NCBI RefSeq assembly: GCF_017896165.1
Contig: NZ_JAFCNB010000008.1
Span: forward strand, 245,848 to 309,847
Length of the DNA: 64,000 bases
Origin: Microbispora oryzae
GTDB lineage: Bacteria; Actinomycetota; Actinomycetes; Streptosporangiales; Streptosporangiaceae
Direction of reading: 5' to 3'
In this document: piece after piece, positions 34,771 through 43,911 of the stretch
How positions within the stretch are numbered: the first letter of the stretch is position 1
Layout: the number at the start of each line of letters is the position of its first letter
Notes under the pieces: generated by a model
The model's database searches: none
What the model was told of the DNA's origin: nothing
Seen by the model: only the letters and a program-made list of their open reading frames with translations
Position numbers and translations under genes: made by a program

Positions 34771-36780
34771 ATGCCCACAGACGTGCTTGGCGCCGAGCGC
34801 GCCCACCTGGCGGCGTCCCGCGCCGCGCTCCGGGCGATGCGCGAGCACGCCCGCTCGCTGTCCGCCGATGCCGCGGGCGACTGGGTGTCCCAGCAGGTGT
34901 TGCAGGGCCTGCTCGACCAGCGGGTGGCGGCGCTGGCCGATCACCCGGACACCCCGTTGTTCTTCGGCCGCCTCGACCGGGCGGCCGACGACGACCTGCC
35001 CCCGACCGTGTACGTCGGCCGGCGGCACGTGCACGACGACAGCAGCCGGCCGCTCGTCATCGACTGGCGGGCCCCGGTCTCCCGAGCCTTCTACCAGGCC
35101 AGCCCGGCCGATCCGATGGGCGTGGCGCTGCGCCGCCGGTTCGGATACCAGGGCGGTGACCTGACGGCGTACGAGGACGAGCCGCTCGACGGCCGCAGCC
35201 TCGGACAGAGCCGGCTCCTCACCGAGGAGATCGAGCGGCCCCGCACCGGGCCCATGCGCGACATCGTGGCGACGATCCAGCCCGACCAGGACGAGATCGT
35301 CCGATCCGGCCTCGGCGTCACGGTCTGCGTGCAGGGCGCGCCCGGCACCGGGAAGACCGCGGTCGGGCTCCACCGGGCGGCCTACCTGCTGTTCACCCAC
35401 CGGGAGAAGCTGTCCCGCTCGGGCGTGATGATCGTCGGGCCGAACCGCGCCTTCCTGTCCTACATCTCCTCGGTGCTGCCCGCCCTCGGTGAGGTCAGGG
35501 TCGACCAGACCACGGTCGCCGGCATCCTCGGCGATCACGGGCACCCCGAGGATCCGGCGGTGGCGGCGGTCAAGGGCGACGCCCGGATGGCCGCCGTGCT
35601 GGAGCGCGCACTGTGGCTACACGTGACCAAGCCGGAGGAGGGCGTGCTGGTCACCAAGGGCGTGAACCGCTACCGGGTGCCGGACCACGAGGTCCGCGAG
35701 ATCGTCGCCGGGCTCCGCGGCACCACCCGTTACGGCGCCGGCCGCGCGGCGCTGGCCCAGCGGCTCGCCCACGCCGTGCTGGTGCAGATGGAACGGCGCG
35801 GCGAGTCGCCCGACGACCGGGTGCAGGACTCGGTGGCCAGGTCGAAGCCGGTCAAGACCGTCGTCGACGCCGTATGGCCGAAGCTCACCCCCGAACAGGT
35901 GCTCTTCCGCCTGCTGTCCGACGCCGGCTTCCTCGCCAGGGCCGCGCGCGCGGATCTGTCCGCCGAGGAGCAGGAGTCGCTGCTCTGGCGCAAGCCCTAC
36001 AAGTCCCACCGGTCGGCCAAGTGGTCGGCCGCCGACGCCGCCCTGCTCGACGAACTGGCCGATCTCATCGAACGGACCCCGTCCCACGGTCACATCGTCG
36101 TCGACGAGGCCCAGGACCTGTCCGCCATGCAGTTGCGGGCACTCGGCCGGCGGTGCCGTACCGGCTCGGCCACCGTGCTCGGCGATCTGGCGCAGGGGAC
36201 CACGCCGTGGTCGGCGCGGTCGTGGAAGACCGTGCTCGACCACCTCGGCCAGCCGGCGGGCGAGGTCACCGAGCTAACCCTCGGCTTCCGCGTGCCGCGT
36301 GAGGTCCTCGACTACGCGGCGCGGCTGCTGCCGTCGGTCGCTCCTGACTTGGCCGCGCCCCGCTCGCTGCGGCCGGGCGCCGGCTCCCTGACCGTACGGC
36401 GGGTCACCGGCGCGGACCCCGCCGCCACAGGCGCCGCCGACACGGGCCCCGCCGTCGCCGAGGCCGTACGGGCCGTCCTCGGCCGCGAGGGCTCCATCGG
36501 GGTCATCGCCGCGGACGCGTCGGTCCCCGCCGTCTCGGCCGCCCTGGAGGGGGTCGCGCACGGCGTCCTCGGCCCCGACTCGACCGGGGAGGAGCGGGTG
36601 CTCGTCGTGCCCGCGAGCCTCGCCAAGGGCCTCGAGTACGATCACGTGATCGTCGTGGAACCGGCGGACATCGTGGCGGCCGAGGAGCGGGGACGCGCCC
36701 GGCTCTACGTCGTCCTCACCCGGGCCGTCACATCCCTGACCGTCGTGCACGCCCTGGACCTGCCCGAGGAACTGGCTTGA
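34771..36780 (+). CDS. HelD/HelR-like RNA polymerase-associated helicase (UvrD/Rep superfamily 1)
   Basis: A 669-residue superfamily 1 ATPase of the HelD type, which removes stalled or drug-bound RNA polymerase. The N-terminus is a helical anti-parallel arm (about residues 1-80), as in HelD. The HelD-specific YVGRRHVHDDSSRPLVIDWR segment follows. Walker A is GAPGTGKTAVGLHRAAYLL (about residue 190), motif II is VVDEAQDLSAMQL, and motif III-like is VLGDLAQGTTPW. The end (LAKGLEYDHVIVVEP) is the UvrD C-terminal core. ACAGGAG lies 7 nt before ATG 34771 and TAGGCT at 34728-34733 is a good -10. I found no rifamycin-associated element upstream, so rifampicin-inducible control as in HelR is not supported here. 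Confidence 0.9.
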   Translation: MPTDVLGAERAHLAASRAALRAMREHARSLSADAAGDWVSQQVLQGLLDQRVAALADHPDTPLFFGRLDRAADDDLPPTVYVGRRHVHDDSSRPLVIDWRAPVSRAFYQASPADPMGVALRRRFGYQGGDLTAYEDEPLDGRSLGQSRLLTEEIERPRTGPMRDIVATIQPDQDEIVRSGLGVTVCVQGAPGTGKTAVGLHRAAYLLFTHREKLSRSGVMIVGPNRAFLSYISSVLPALGEVRVDQTTVAGILGDHGHPEDPAVAAVKGDARMAAVLERALWLHVTKPEEGVLVTKGVNRYRVPDHEVREIVAGLRGTTRYGAGRAALAQRLAHAVLVQMERRGESPDDRVQDSVARSKPVKTVVDAVWPKLTPEQVLFRLLSDAGFLARAARADLSAEEQESLLWRKPYKSHRSAKWSAADAALLDELADLIERTPSHGHIVVDEAQDLSAMQLRALGRRCRTGSATVLGDLAQGTTPWSARSWKTVLDHLGQPAGEVTELTLGFRVPREVLDYAARLLPSVAPDLAAPRSLRPGAGSLTVRRVTGADPAATGAADTGPAVAEAVRAVLGREGSIGVIAADASVPAVSAALEGVAHGVLGPDSTGEERVLVVPASLAKGLEYDHVIVVEPADIVAAEERGRARLYVVLTRAVTSLTVVHALDLPEELA

Positions 36781-37487
36781 GCGCTTCCGACCCGCCCTAT
36801 GGGCCGCCCTATCCACCTCCTGGAGAGGTGCCCCCGCCACCGCGCGTGAGCCGCCTGGCCGTCACGGCGCTCGTGGCGGGCGCTCTCAGCGCGGTGCCGC
36901 TCTCCGTCGCGTGCGGCGTCGCCGCGCTGGTACGGATCCGCCGTCACGGCGGCAGAGGGCGCGGCCTGGCCGTCGCCGGGCTGGTCCTGTCCGGCGTCTG
37001 GGTCGCGGCGGCCGCCGTCCTCTATGCGGGCTTCTACACGGGCCACGCCGGCTCCCCCCAGCCGGCCGCGGCGGCACCCGGCACACTGGCGCTCCGGATG
37101 CGCCCGCCCGCGCCGAGCCCCCCGCCAAAGGATCTGATCTCGATCCTGACCGTCAGAACGGGCGACTGCCTGTCCGAGTTGGTCGGCCGCCAGATGATTG
37201 GCGCCGTCCGGCTCGTGCCGTGCGGGAAGCCGCACGAGGCCGAGGTGGGCGACCAGTTCAGGCTGCCCGCCTCCGCGTGGCCGGGGAAGGAGAAGGTCAT
37301 CCGCACGGCGATGCGGCAGTGCATCCAGCGGATGAGGGCGGCCCTGGCAGGCAACCCCGAGCTCAGCCATCTCGAGGTCCGCACGTTCACACCGCCGAGC
37401 AAGGCGGCCTGGGAGGTCAGCCGCACCGTCAGCTGCATGGTGACCGATCTCAACGGAGCGCCGCTCAGGTCGCGCCTGTCACGGTGA
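36777..37487 (+). CDS. DUF4190/septum-formation-domain membrane protein
   Basis: A 236-residue protein starting with TTG that overlaps the TGA of the HelD gene by 3 nt, so it is translationally coupled. It has a Pro/Tyr-rich N-terminus (PPYGPPYPPPGEVPPPP), a DUF4190-type hairpin of two membrane helices with basic loop (about residues 25-85), a Pro-rich linker, and an extracytoplasmic 'septum formation' domain (about 120-230) with Cys residues in GDCLSEL, VPCGKPHEAEV, RQCIQRM and SCMVTDL. Related proteins are often linked to cell-envelope or division functions, but no mechanism is known. The coupling to HelD may simply be operon economy. Confidence 0.82.
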   Translation: MSASDPPYGPPYPPPGEVPPPPRVSRLAVTALVAGALSAVPLSVACGVAALVRIRRHGGRGRGLAVAGLVLSGVWVAAAAVLYAGFYTGHAGSPQPAAAAPGTLALRMRPPAPSPPPKDLISILTVRTGDCLSELVGRQMIGAVRLVPCGKPHEAEVGDQFRLPASAWPGKEKVIRTAMRQCIQRMRAALAGNPELSHLEVRTFTPPSKAAWEVSRTVSCMVTDLNGAPLRSRLSR

Positions 37488-37533
37488 CCCCGGCGGAACG
37501 GCGAAAGACGGACAGCGGAAGACGAGACGGCGA

Positions 37534-37566
37534 AGGGGCGGCCCCGGGTGAACCGGAACCGCCCCT
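37534..37566. terminator. Hairpin between the DUF4190 gene and groEL
   Basis: An 8-bp stem AGGGGCGG (37534-37541) with CCGCCCCT (37559-37566), with further inner pairing, lies between the convergent genes. Confidence 0.6.
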
Positions 37567-37623
37567 CACGAAGACCGGCGACGGTGTCGCCGACGTGGCC
37601 CAGAAGATGGACCACGACGTGGA

Positions 37624-39415
<1,792 letters not shown>

Positions 39416-39461
39416 CGGAAGCGCTTCTGACCAGCTTGGACGGTATGCCCCAGGTAAGCGT

Positions 39462-39495
39462 GAGGCCCGGCCCCGCGAGCCGCGGGCCGGGCCTC
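39462..39495. terminator. Terminator downstream of cspA
   Basis: A near-perfect 15-bp GC hairpin (one bulged C) with an AGC loop lies 20 nt past the cspA stop on the minus strand, insulating cspA from the groEL promoter. Confidence 0.85.
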
Positions 39496-39514
39496 CTCAT
39501 AGTCGTTGACGGGA

Positions 39515-39715
39515 TCAGACGGCCCGGACCGCCTCCGCCTGCGGGCCCTTCTGACCCTGCGTGATGTCGAACTCCACACGCTGACCCTGCTCAAGGGCCT
39601 TGTAGCCGTCCATCATGATTGCCGAGTAATGGACGAACACATCCTTTCCACCGTCTACCGCGATGAAGCCGTAGCCCTTGTCCGCGTTAAACCATTTGAC
39701 GGTGCCCTGCGCCAC
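39515..39715 (-). CDS. Cold-shock protein CspA-type
   Basis: A 66-residue single cold-shock domain, the usual length for stand-alone bacterial Csp proteins. It binds single-stranded nucleic acid as an RNA chaperone. RNP1 (KGYGFI) and RNP2 (VFVHYS) are intact, and the start [14 protein letters not shown] is typical. GTG 39715 has AGAGGAG 8 nt upstream. The upstream 256-nt gap is unusually AT-rich for this genome, as expected if the mRNA has a long structured cold-responsive leader. Confidence 0.96.
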   Translation of the reverse strand: MAQGTVKWFNADKGYGFIAVDGGKDVFVHYSAIMMDGYKALEQGQRVEFDITQGQKGPQAEAVRAV

Positions 39716-39971
39716 TTTCCGACTCCTCTTGCTGGGCTGGGGACCACGCACAAGAAGCCCCCGGTTTCGTCGATCGTCTTCGACCATACCCGTGTCAAGG
39801 CTTAGGACAACAGAGTCAATCCGCAAACTACTTCGCGGTGTTCGCTCAAAGCAGGATCCGAGATTATTAACTTTACTACTCGATAGTTGATTATTACACC
39901 ACGTCCGACTGCGTCGAATGACTTCTACAACGATAGAAGTGCATGTCAGCTGTTCGGGGGGTGCGCTCGGC
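39716..39971 (-). promoter_or_regulatory. cspA upstream region with AT-rich segment
   Basis: A 256-nt gap. Its middle (about 39820-39910) is strikingly AT-rich, with TAATAATC and TTAATAAT stretches on the minus strand. TTGACT and TTGACA hexamers occur on the minus strand nearer the gene, but I cannot assign a -10 with confidence. The region probably carries the cspA promoter and 5' leader. On the far side it also holds the end of the carrier-protein unit. Confidence 0.4.
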
Positions 39972-40247
39972 TCATCCTCCCGCCACGGCGGGAATGACCG
40001 AGACCTGTACGCCGTCGGGAGTCGCGGTGTCCAGACCCTCGGCGAATCGGACGTCCTCTTCACCAACGTAGACGTTGACAAAACGCCGGATCTTGCCCGT
40101 ATCGTCCAGGATCCTGCCGCCGATGCCCGGGTAGTCGGTGTCCAGCTTCTGGAGGACCTCGCGCAGGGTTCCGCCTTCCGCGGATACCTCGGCCACTCCG
40201 TTGGTGTACGTCCGCAGAATCGTCGGAATCCGTACAGAAACGCTCAT
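39972..40247 (-). CDS. MoaD/ThiS-family sulfur-carrier protein
   Basis: A 91-residue ubiquitin-fold carrier. It starts [16 protein letters not shown] and has the beta-grasp pattern [20 protein letters not shown]. It ends [10 protein letters not shown] with an exposed C-terminal Gly-Gly, the group that becomes a thiocarboxylate sulfur donor after adenylation. No protease is needed to expose it. It is cotranscribed with the upstream threonine-synthase-like gene (45 nt gap), behind the same SAM-I riboswitch. A role as the sulfur donor for homocysteine synthesis by that enzyme is my inference; molybdopterin or thiamine synthesis is less likely, as no such genes are nearby. Confidence 0.92.
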   Translation of the reverse strand: MSVSVRIPTILRTYTNGVAEVSAEGGTLREVLQKLDTDYPGIGGRILDDTGKIRRFVNVYVGEEDVRFAEGLDTATPDGVQVSVIPAVAGG

Positions 40248-40292
40248 TGTTGACTCGCTTTCGTTGCTTCGGATGGGCCCGGGGAAACGCAT

Positions 40293-41543
40293 TCAGTTGG
40301 CGAAAGCCGTACGGAATGCGGCCAGAGAGGGCCGGATGACCGCGCTGGGACGCGCGTGCTCGGCCACCGCGTCGAGCGTCTTGAGCCCGTCGCCGGTGTT
40401 CAGCACCACGGTTTCGGCCTCGGGATCGAGGCCGCCCTCGCGGACGAGCTTGGTGAGCACGCCCACGGTGACACCGCCGGCGGTCTCGGCGAAGACGCCC
40501 TCGGTCCGGGCGAGCAGCCGCATCGCGTCCACGATCTCGCGCTCGGTCACGTCCTCGACGGCTCCGCCCGTGCGCCGGGCGATGTCGAGCACGTACGGCC
40601 CGTCCGCCGGGTTGCCGATGGCCAGCGACTTGGCGATGGTGTCCGGCTTGACCGGCTGCACGACCTCCTGCCCGGCCTTGTACGCCCGGGAGACAGGAGA
40701 GCAGCCCTCGGCCTGCGCACCGAAGATCTTGTACGGCCGGTCCTCGACCAGCCCGAGCTTCACCAGCTCCCGGAAGCCCTTGTCCACCTTGGTCAGCTGC
40801 GATCCCGAGGCGACCGGGATGACGATCTGCTCGGGGAGCCGCCAGCCGAGCTGCTCGGCGATCTCGTACGCCAGGGTCTTGGACCCCTCGGCGTAGTAGG
40901 GACGGAGGTTCACGTTGACGAACCCCCACTTCTCGCCCAGCTCGTCGCCGATCAGTTCCGAGCAGAAGCGGTTCACCTCGTCGTAGGTGCCCTCGATGCC
41001 GACCAGGCGGCCACCGTAGACGGAGGCCATGGTGATCTTGGCCGCCTCGAGGTCGGCGGGGATGAACACGCAGGAGTCGAGTCCCGCCCGCGCCGCGGCG
41101 GCGCCGACAGCCCCGGCGAGGTTGCCGGTGGAGGAACACGAGAGGGTGTGGAAGCCGAAGGTCCGGGCGGCCTCCACGGCGATGGCGACGACCCGGTCCT
41201 TGAAGGAGTGGGTGGGGTTGCCCGAGTCGTCCTTGACGTAGAGCGACCGCATGCCGAGCTCGGCGGCCAGCCTGTCGGCCTTGACCAGCTTCGTCCAGCC
41301 AGGCTGGAGGTTCGGCTTGGTCTCGACGTCGACAGGGACGGGGAGCAGGGAACGGTACCGCCAGATGTTCGCCGGCCCGGATTCGATGTCCGCGCGCCGG
41401 ACCGTACCGAAGTCGTACGCCACCTCAAGTGGCCCGAAACACTCCGTACAGGCGAAGCTCGGGCCGAGCTCATACAGGGCGCCGCACTCACGGCAGGACA
41501 GACCGGTCGCGGGGCCGAACTCTACAGCGTTGGGGTGCACCAT
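40293..41543 (-). CDS. thrC: Threonine-synthase-family PLP enzyme under SAM control
   Basis: A 416-residue fold-type II PLP enzyme. The N-terminal zinc-ribbon-like segment holds two Cys pairs (CRECGALYE; CTECFGPLEV). The PLP lysine is in THSFKDRVV (about residue 110), and the phosphate-binding loop is SCSSTGNLAG. It would be annotated as threonine synthase (O-phosphohomoserine to threonine). However, it lies behind a SAM-I riboswitch and before a ThiS/MoaD carrier. That points to homocysteine formation from an activated homoserine using carrier-bound sulfur. I recall recent reports of such an O-phosphohomoserine route in actinomycetes but cannot verify them here. ATG 41543 has AAAGG 9 nt upstream. 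The ATG at 41564 lies within riboswitch helix P1 and is rejected. Confidence 0.9.
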   Translation of the reverse strand: MVHPNAVEFGPATGLSCRECGALYELGPSFACTECFGPLEVAYDFGTVRRADIESGPANIWRYRSLLPVPVDVETKPNLQPGWTKLVKADRLAAELGMRSLYVKDDSGNPTHSFKDRVVAIAVEAARTFGFHTLSCSSTGNLAGAVGAAAARAGLDSCVFIPADLEAAKITMASVYGGRLVGIEGTYDEVNRFCSELIGDELGEKWGFVNVNLRPYYAEGSKTLAYEIAEQLGWRLPEQIVIPVASGSQLTKVDKGFRELVKLGLVEDRPYKIFGAQAEGCSPVSRAYKAGQEVVQPVKPDTIAKSLAIGNPADGPYVLDIARRTGGAVEDVTEREIVDAMRLLARTEGVFAETAGGVTVGVLTKLVREGGLDPEAETVVLNTGDGLKTLDAVAEHARPSAVIRPSLAAFRTAFAN

Positions 41544-41559
41544 GAAGCGAGGCCTTTCC

Positions 41560-41696
41560 CTCATCTTCGCTCGCGACCACCCTGGTCACGAGCCGGAATT
41601 GGCACCTGTCCCGGCCGGGCCTCGTGGACACGAGCGCAGCACCGGGAGGGTTGCCGGGGCTTCGCAGGGCCGGTCCCTCCACCCCTCTGGATGAGC
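41560..41696 (-). promoter_or_regulatory. SAM-I riboswitch (S-box)
   Basis: Read on the minus strand, the element has every SAM-I landmark. P1 is CTCATC (41695-41690) pairing with GATGAG (41565-41560). The conserved cores are CCAGAGGGGTGGAGGGA, GGCCCTGCGAAGCCCCGGC with AACC, and GGTGCCAATTCC. P1 ends only a few nt before the SD of the threonine-synthase-like gene, and no intrinsic terminator follows. Control is therefore probably at translation. A GCGAG/CTCGC pairing could mask the ribosome site. Confidence 0.95.
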
Positions 41697-41792
41697 ATGT
41701 TCACTTGTCGACCCGCCGTGACGGGTCCCTAGCACTGTACCCCGGCGTCCCCGGTGTCCGATCCGCCGTCTCAGATTCCGGAACGGTTTGTA

Positions 41793-42344
41793 TCACCCAT
41801 AGGCGTCGCCGAGCGCGCTCTGCACGTACCTGCGTGCCTGGTGGATCCGCGACTTGACCGTCCCCAGAGGGATACCTAACTGCGCGGCTACCTCGCTGTA
41901 GTCGAGCTGGCAGATGTCGCGCAGCACCAGCGCCTGCGCGAGCTCGGGCCGCTCGGCCTCCAGCGCCTCCATCGCGTCCAGCAGGTCGAGCCGCGATCCC
42001 GCGATCACGCTGACCCGGCGGGGGTCGGGCCGCTGGTCGGTCAGCTCCTCGGCCTGCTCCGACGCGCGCCGCCTCAGCGTGCGGTATGTGGTGCGCGCGC
42101 AGTTGACCGTGACGATGTGCAGCCAGGTGCTGAACCTGGCCCGCCCCTCGAATCTGCCGATGTTGCGCGCCACGGCGAGCAGCGTGTCCTGCGCGGCCTC
42201 CTCCGCGTCCTGCCGGTACGGTAGGAGCCGCTCACAGTGCCGCAGCACGTCGGGCTCGATCCGGCGGAGCAGCTCGCCGAGCGAACGGTGATCACCTTTG
42301 GCTGCCGATCGGGCCAGTTCCTCGGTCGTCTCGTCCAGTGCCAT
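41793..42344 (-). CDS. ECF-type RNA polymerase sigma factor
   Basis: A 183-residue alternative sigma factor with only regions 2 and 4. Region 2 (about residues 28-95) has the DAEEAAQDTLLAVARNIGRF core-binding helix and the ARFSTWLHIVTVNCAR segment that reads the -10. Region 4 (about 125-178) has LDYSEVAAQLGIPLGTVKSR. No anti-sigma factor gene is adjacent on either side, so its control is not evident here. A TAGGAT -10 lies on the minus strand (42381-42376), giving a short leader of about 30 nt. It is divergent from the trehalose-phosphate synthase gene. Confidence 0.93.
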   Translation of the reverse strand: MALDETTEELARSAAKGDHRSLGELLRRIEPDVLRHCERLLPYRQDAEEAAQDTLLAVARNIGRFEGRARFSTWLHIVTVNCARTTYRTLRRRASEQAEELTDQRPDPRRVSVIAGSRLDLLDAMEALEAERPELAQALVLRDICQLDYSEVAAQLGIPLGTVKSRIHQARRYVQSALGDAYG

Positions 42345-42402
42345 CCCGAATCAGGCCCTTCCGCGATCGCTTGGCATCCTATTGATGGAGGTCGGCTTTT
42401 AT

Positions 42403-42408
42403 TAATCT
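42403..42408 (+). promoter_or_regulatory. -10 element of the trehalose-phosphate synthase gene
   Basis: TAATCT is followed by 6 nt and an in-frame ATG at 42415. The message could start there leaderlessly, or it could have a 33-nt leader serving the SD-preceded ATG at 42448. Confidence 0.55.
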
Positions 42409-42447
42409 TCGGGCATGCGTGACCGTACAGTCCCGGGGGAGCGGAAC

Positions 42448-43869
42448 ATGAGCACGGTTCTGATCGCCTCCAACCGGGGTCCCCTGTCCTTCACCCGGTC
42501 GGACGACGGCGCGCTGACGATGCGCAGGGGCGGCGGCGGGCTGGTCTCGGGGCTGTCGGAGGTGGCCTCGGCCGGCGACATGCTGTGGGTGTGCGCCGCG
42601 CTGTCCGACGGCGACCGCGGCGCCGCGCGTCTCGCCCCCGCGGGCCGGCTGGACCGGGCGTTCGACACCCGGCCGGTCCGGATGCTCGACATGCCGCCCG
42701 CCGTCTTCCACCGCGCGTACAACGCGGTCGCCAACTCGACCCTGTGGTTCGTCAACCACCTGCTCTACGACACGCCCCTCTCCCCCGAGTTCGGCACCCG
42801 GTTCCGCCGCGAGTGGGAGTCGTACCGCGACTACAACGGGGCGTTCGCGCTCGCGCTGGCGGAGGAGGCCGCGCACGGCGCCCGGGTGATGGTGCAGGAC
42901 TACCACCTCACCCTGACCCCGGCGATGCTCCGCGTCGAGCGTCCCGATCTGCGGATCGCGCACTTCTCCCACACCCCCTGGGCCCCGCCGGAGTACTTCT
43001 CGCTGCTCCCCGACGACGTGGCGGCCGAGGTCCTCGGCGGCATCCTCGGCGCCGACCACGCGGGTTTCCTGACCGCCCGGTGGGCGCGCGCCTTCATGGA
43101 CTGCTGCGCGGCGTTCCTCGGGGCCGGGGTCGACCACGACGCCCGCACCGTGACGCACGAGGGCCGCACGACCCGCATCGGGGTACACCCGCTGGGCGTG
43201 AACGGCGACGCGCTGGTGGCCCGGGCGGCCGAGCCCGACGTCGAGTCGCACGTCGCGGCGCTGCGCGACCTGGTCGGCGACCGCAAGCTGATCGTCCGCA
43301 TCGACCGGACCGAGCTGTCCAAGAACATCGTCCGCGGGCTGAACGCCTACCGCGAGTTCCTCGCCGCGCACCCCGAGTGGCACGGCCGGGTGGTCCACCT
43401 GGCGTTCGCCTATCCCTCCCGGCACGACCTGCCGGAGTACCGCGAGTACACGGCGGCGGTGCAGCGATGCGCCAAGGAGATCGAGGACGAGTACGGCACC
43501 GACGACTGGGACCCCCTGATCCTGAACGTCCACGACGACTATCCCCGGTCGCTGGCCGCCTACCGGCTGGCCGACGTGCTGCTGGTCAACCCCATCCGGG
43601 ACGGCATGAACCTGGTGGCCAAGGAGGGCCCGATCCTGGCGCCGCGGTGCGCCCTCGTGCTCTCGCGCGAGGCCGGCGCCGCTGCCGAGCTCGGGCCCGA
43701 GTCCCTGCTGGTCAACCCGTTCGACATCTCGGGCACGGCCACCGCGCTGTATCTCGCCCTCACGATGCCGGAGGAGGAGCGGGCCCGCCGGGGCACTCGG
43801 CTGCGGGAGGCGGCCACCGCGCTGCCTCCGCACCGCTGGTTCGAGGACCAGCTCCACGCGCTCGGCTAG
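42448..43869 (+). CDS. otsA: Alpha,alpha-trehalose-phosphate synthase (GT20)
   Basis: A 473-residue GT-B glycosyltransferase that joins UDP- or GDP-glucose to glucose-6-phosphate to give trehalose-6-phosphate. It begins STVLIASNRGPLSF with the donor-phosphate loop GGGGLVSGLSEV. Further GT20 marks are VMVQDYHLTLTPAMLR, FSHTPWAPPEYF, RIDRTELSKNIVRGLNAYREF, and the C-terminal LLVNPIRDGMNLVAKEG. The ATG at 42448 has GGGGGAG 6 nt upstream and matches the usual family start. The ATG at 42415 is an alternative that would add 11 residues. The phosphatase gene needed for the second step is 1.8 kb downstream on the other strand. Confidence 0.94.
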   Translation: MSTVLIASNRGPLSFTRSDDGALTMRRGGGGLVSGLSEVASAGDMLWVCAALSDGDRGAARLAPAGRLDRAFDTRPVRMLDMPPAVFHRAYNAVANSTLWFVNHLLYDTPLSPEFGTRFRREWESYRDYNGAFALALAEEAAHGARVMVQDYHLTLTPAMLRVERPDLRIAHFSHTPWAPPEYFSLLPDDVAAEVLGGILGADHAGFLTARWARAFMDCCAAFLGAGVDHDARTVTHEGRTTRIGVHPLGVNGDALVARAAEPDVESHVAALRDLVGDRKLIVRIDRTELSKNIVRGLNAYREFLAAHPEWHGRVVHLAFAYPSRHDLPEYREYTAAVQRCAKEIEDEYGTDDWDPLILNVHDDYPRSLAAYRLADVLLVNPIRDGMNLVAKEGPILAPRCALVLSREAGAAAELGPESLLVNPFDISGTATALYLALTMPEEERARRGTRLREAATALPPHRWFEDQLHALG

Positions 43870-43911
43870 GCCCTTTCCGGGATCGGCGGGCCGAGTTAAT
43901 CTTGGCTGGTT

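Noticed and set aside
41544..41564. ATG at 41564 as the start of the threonine-synthase-like gene
   Set aside because: It falls within riboswitch helix P1, whereas ATG 41543 has a good ribosome site.
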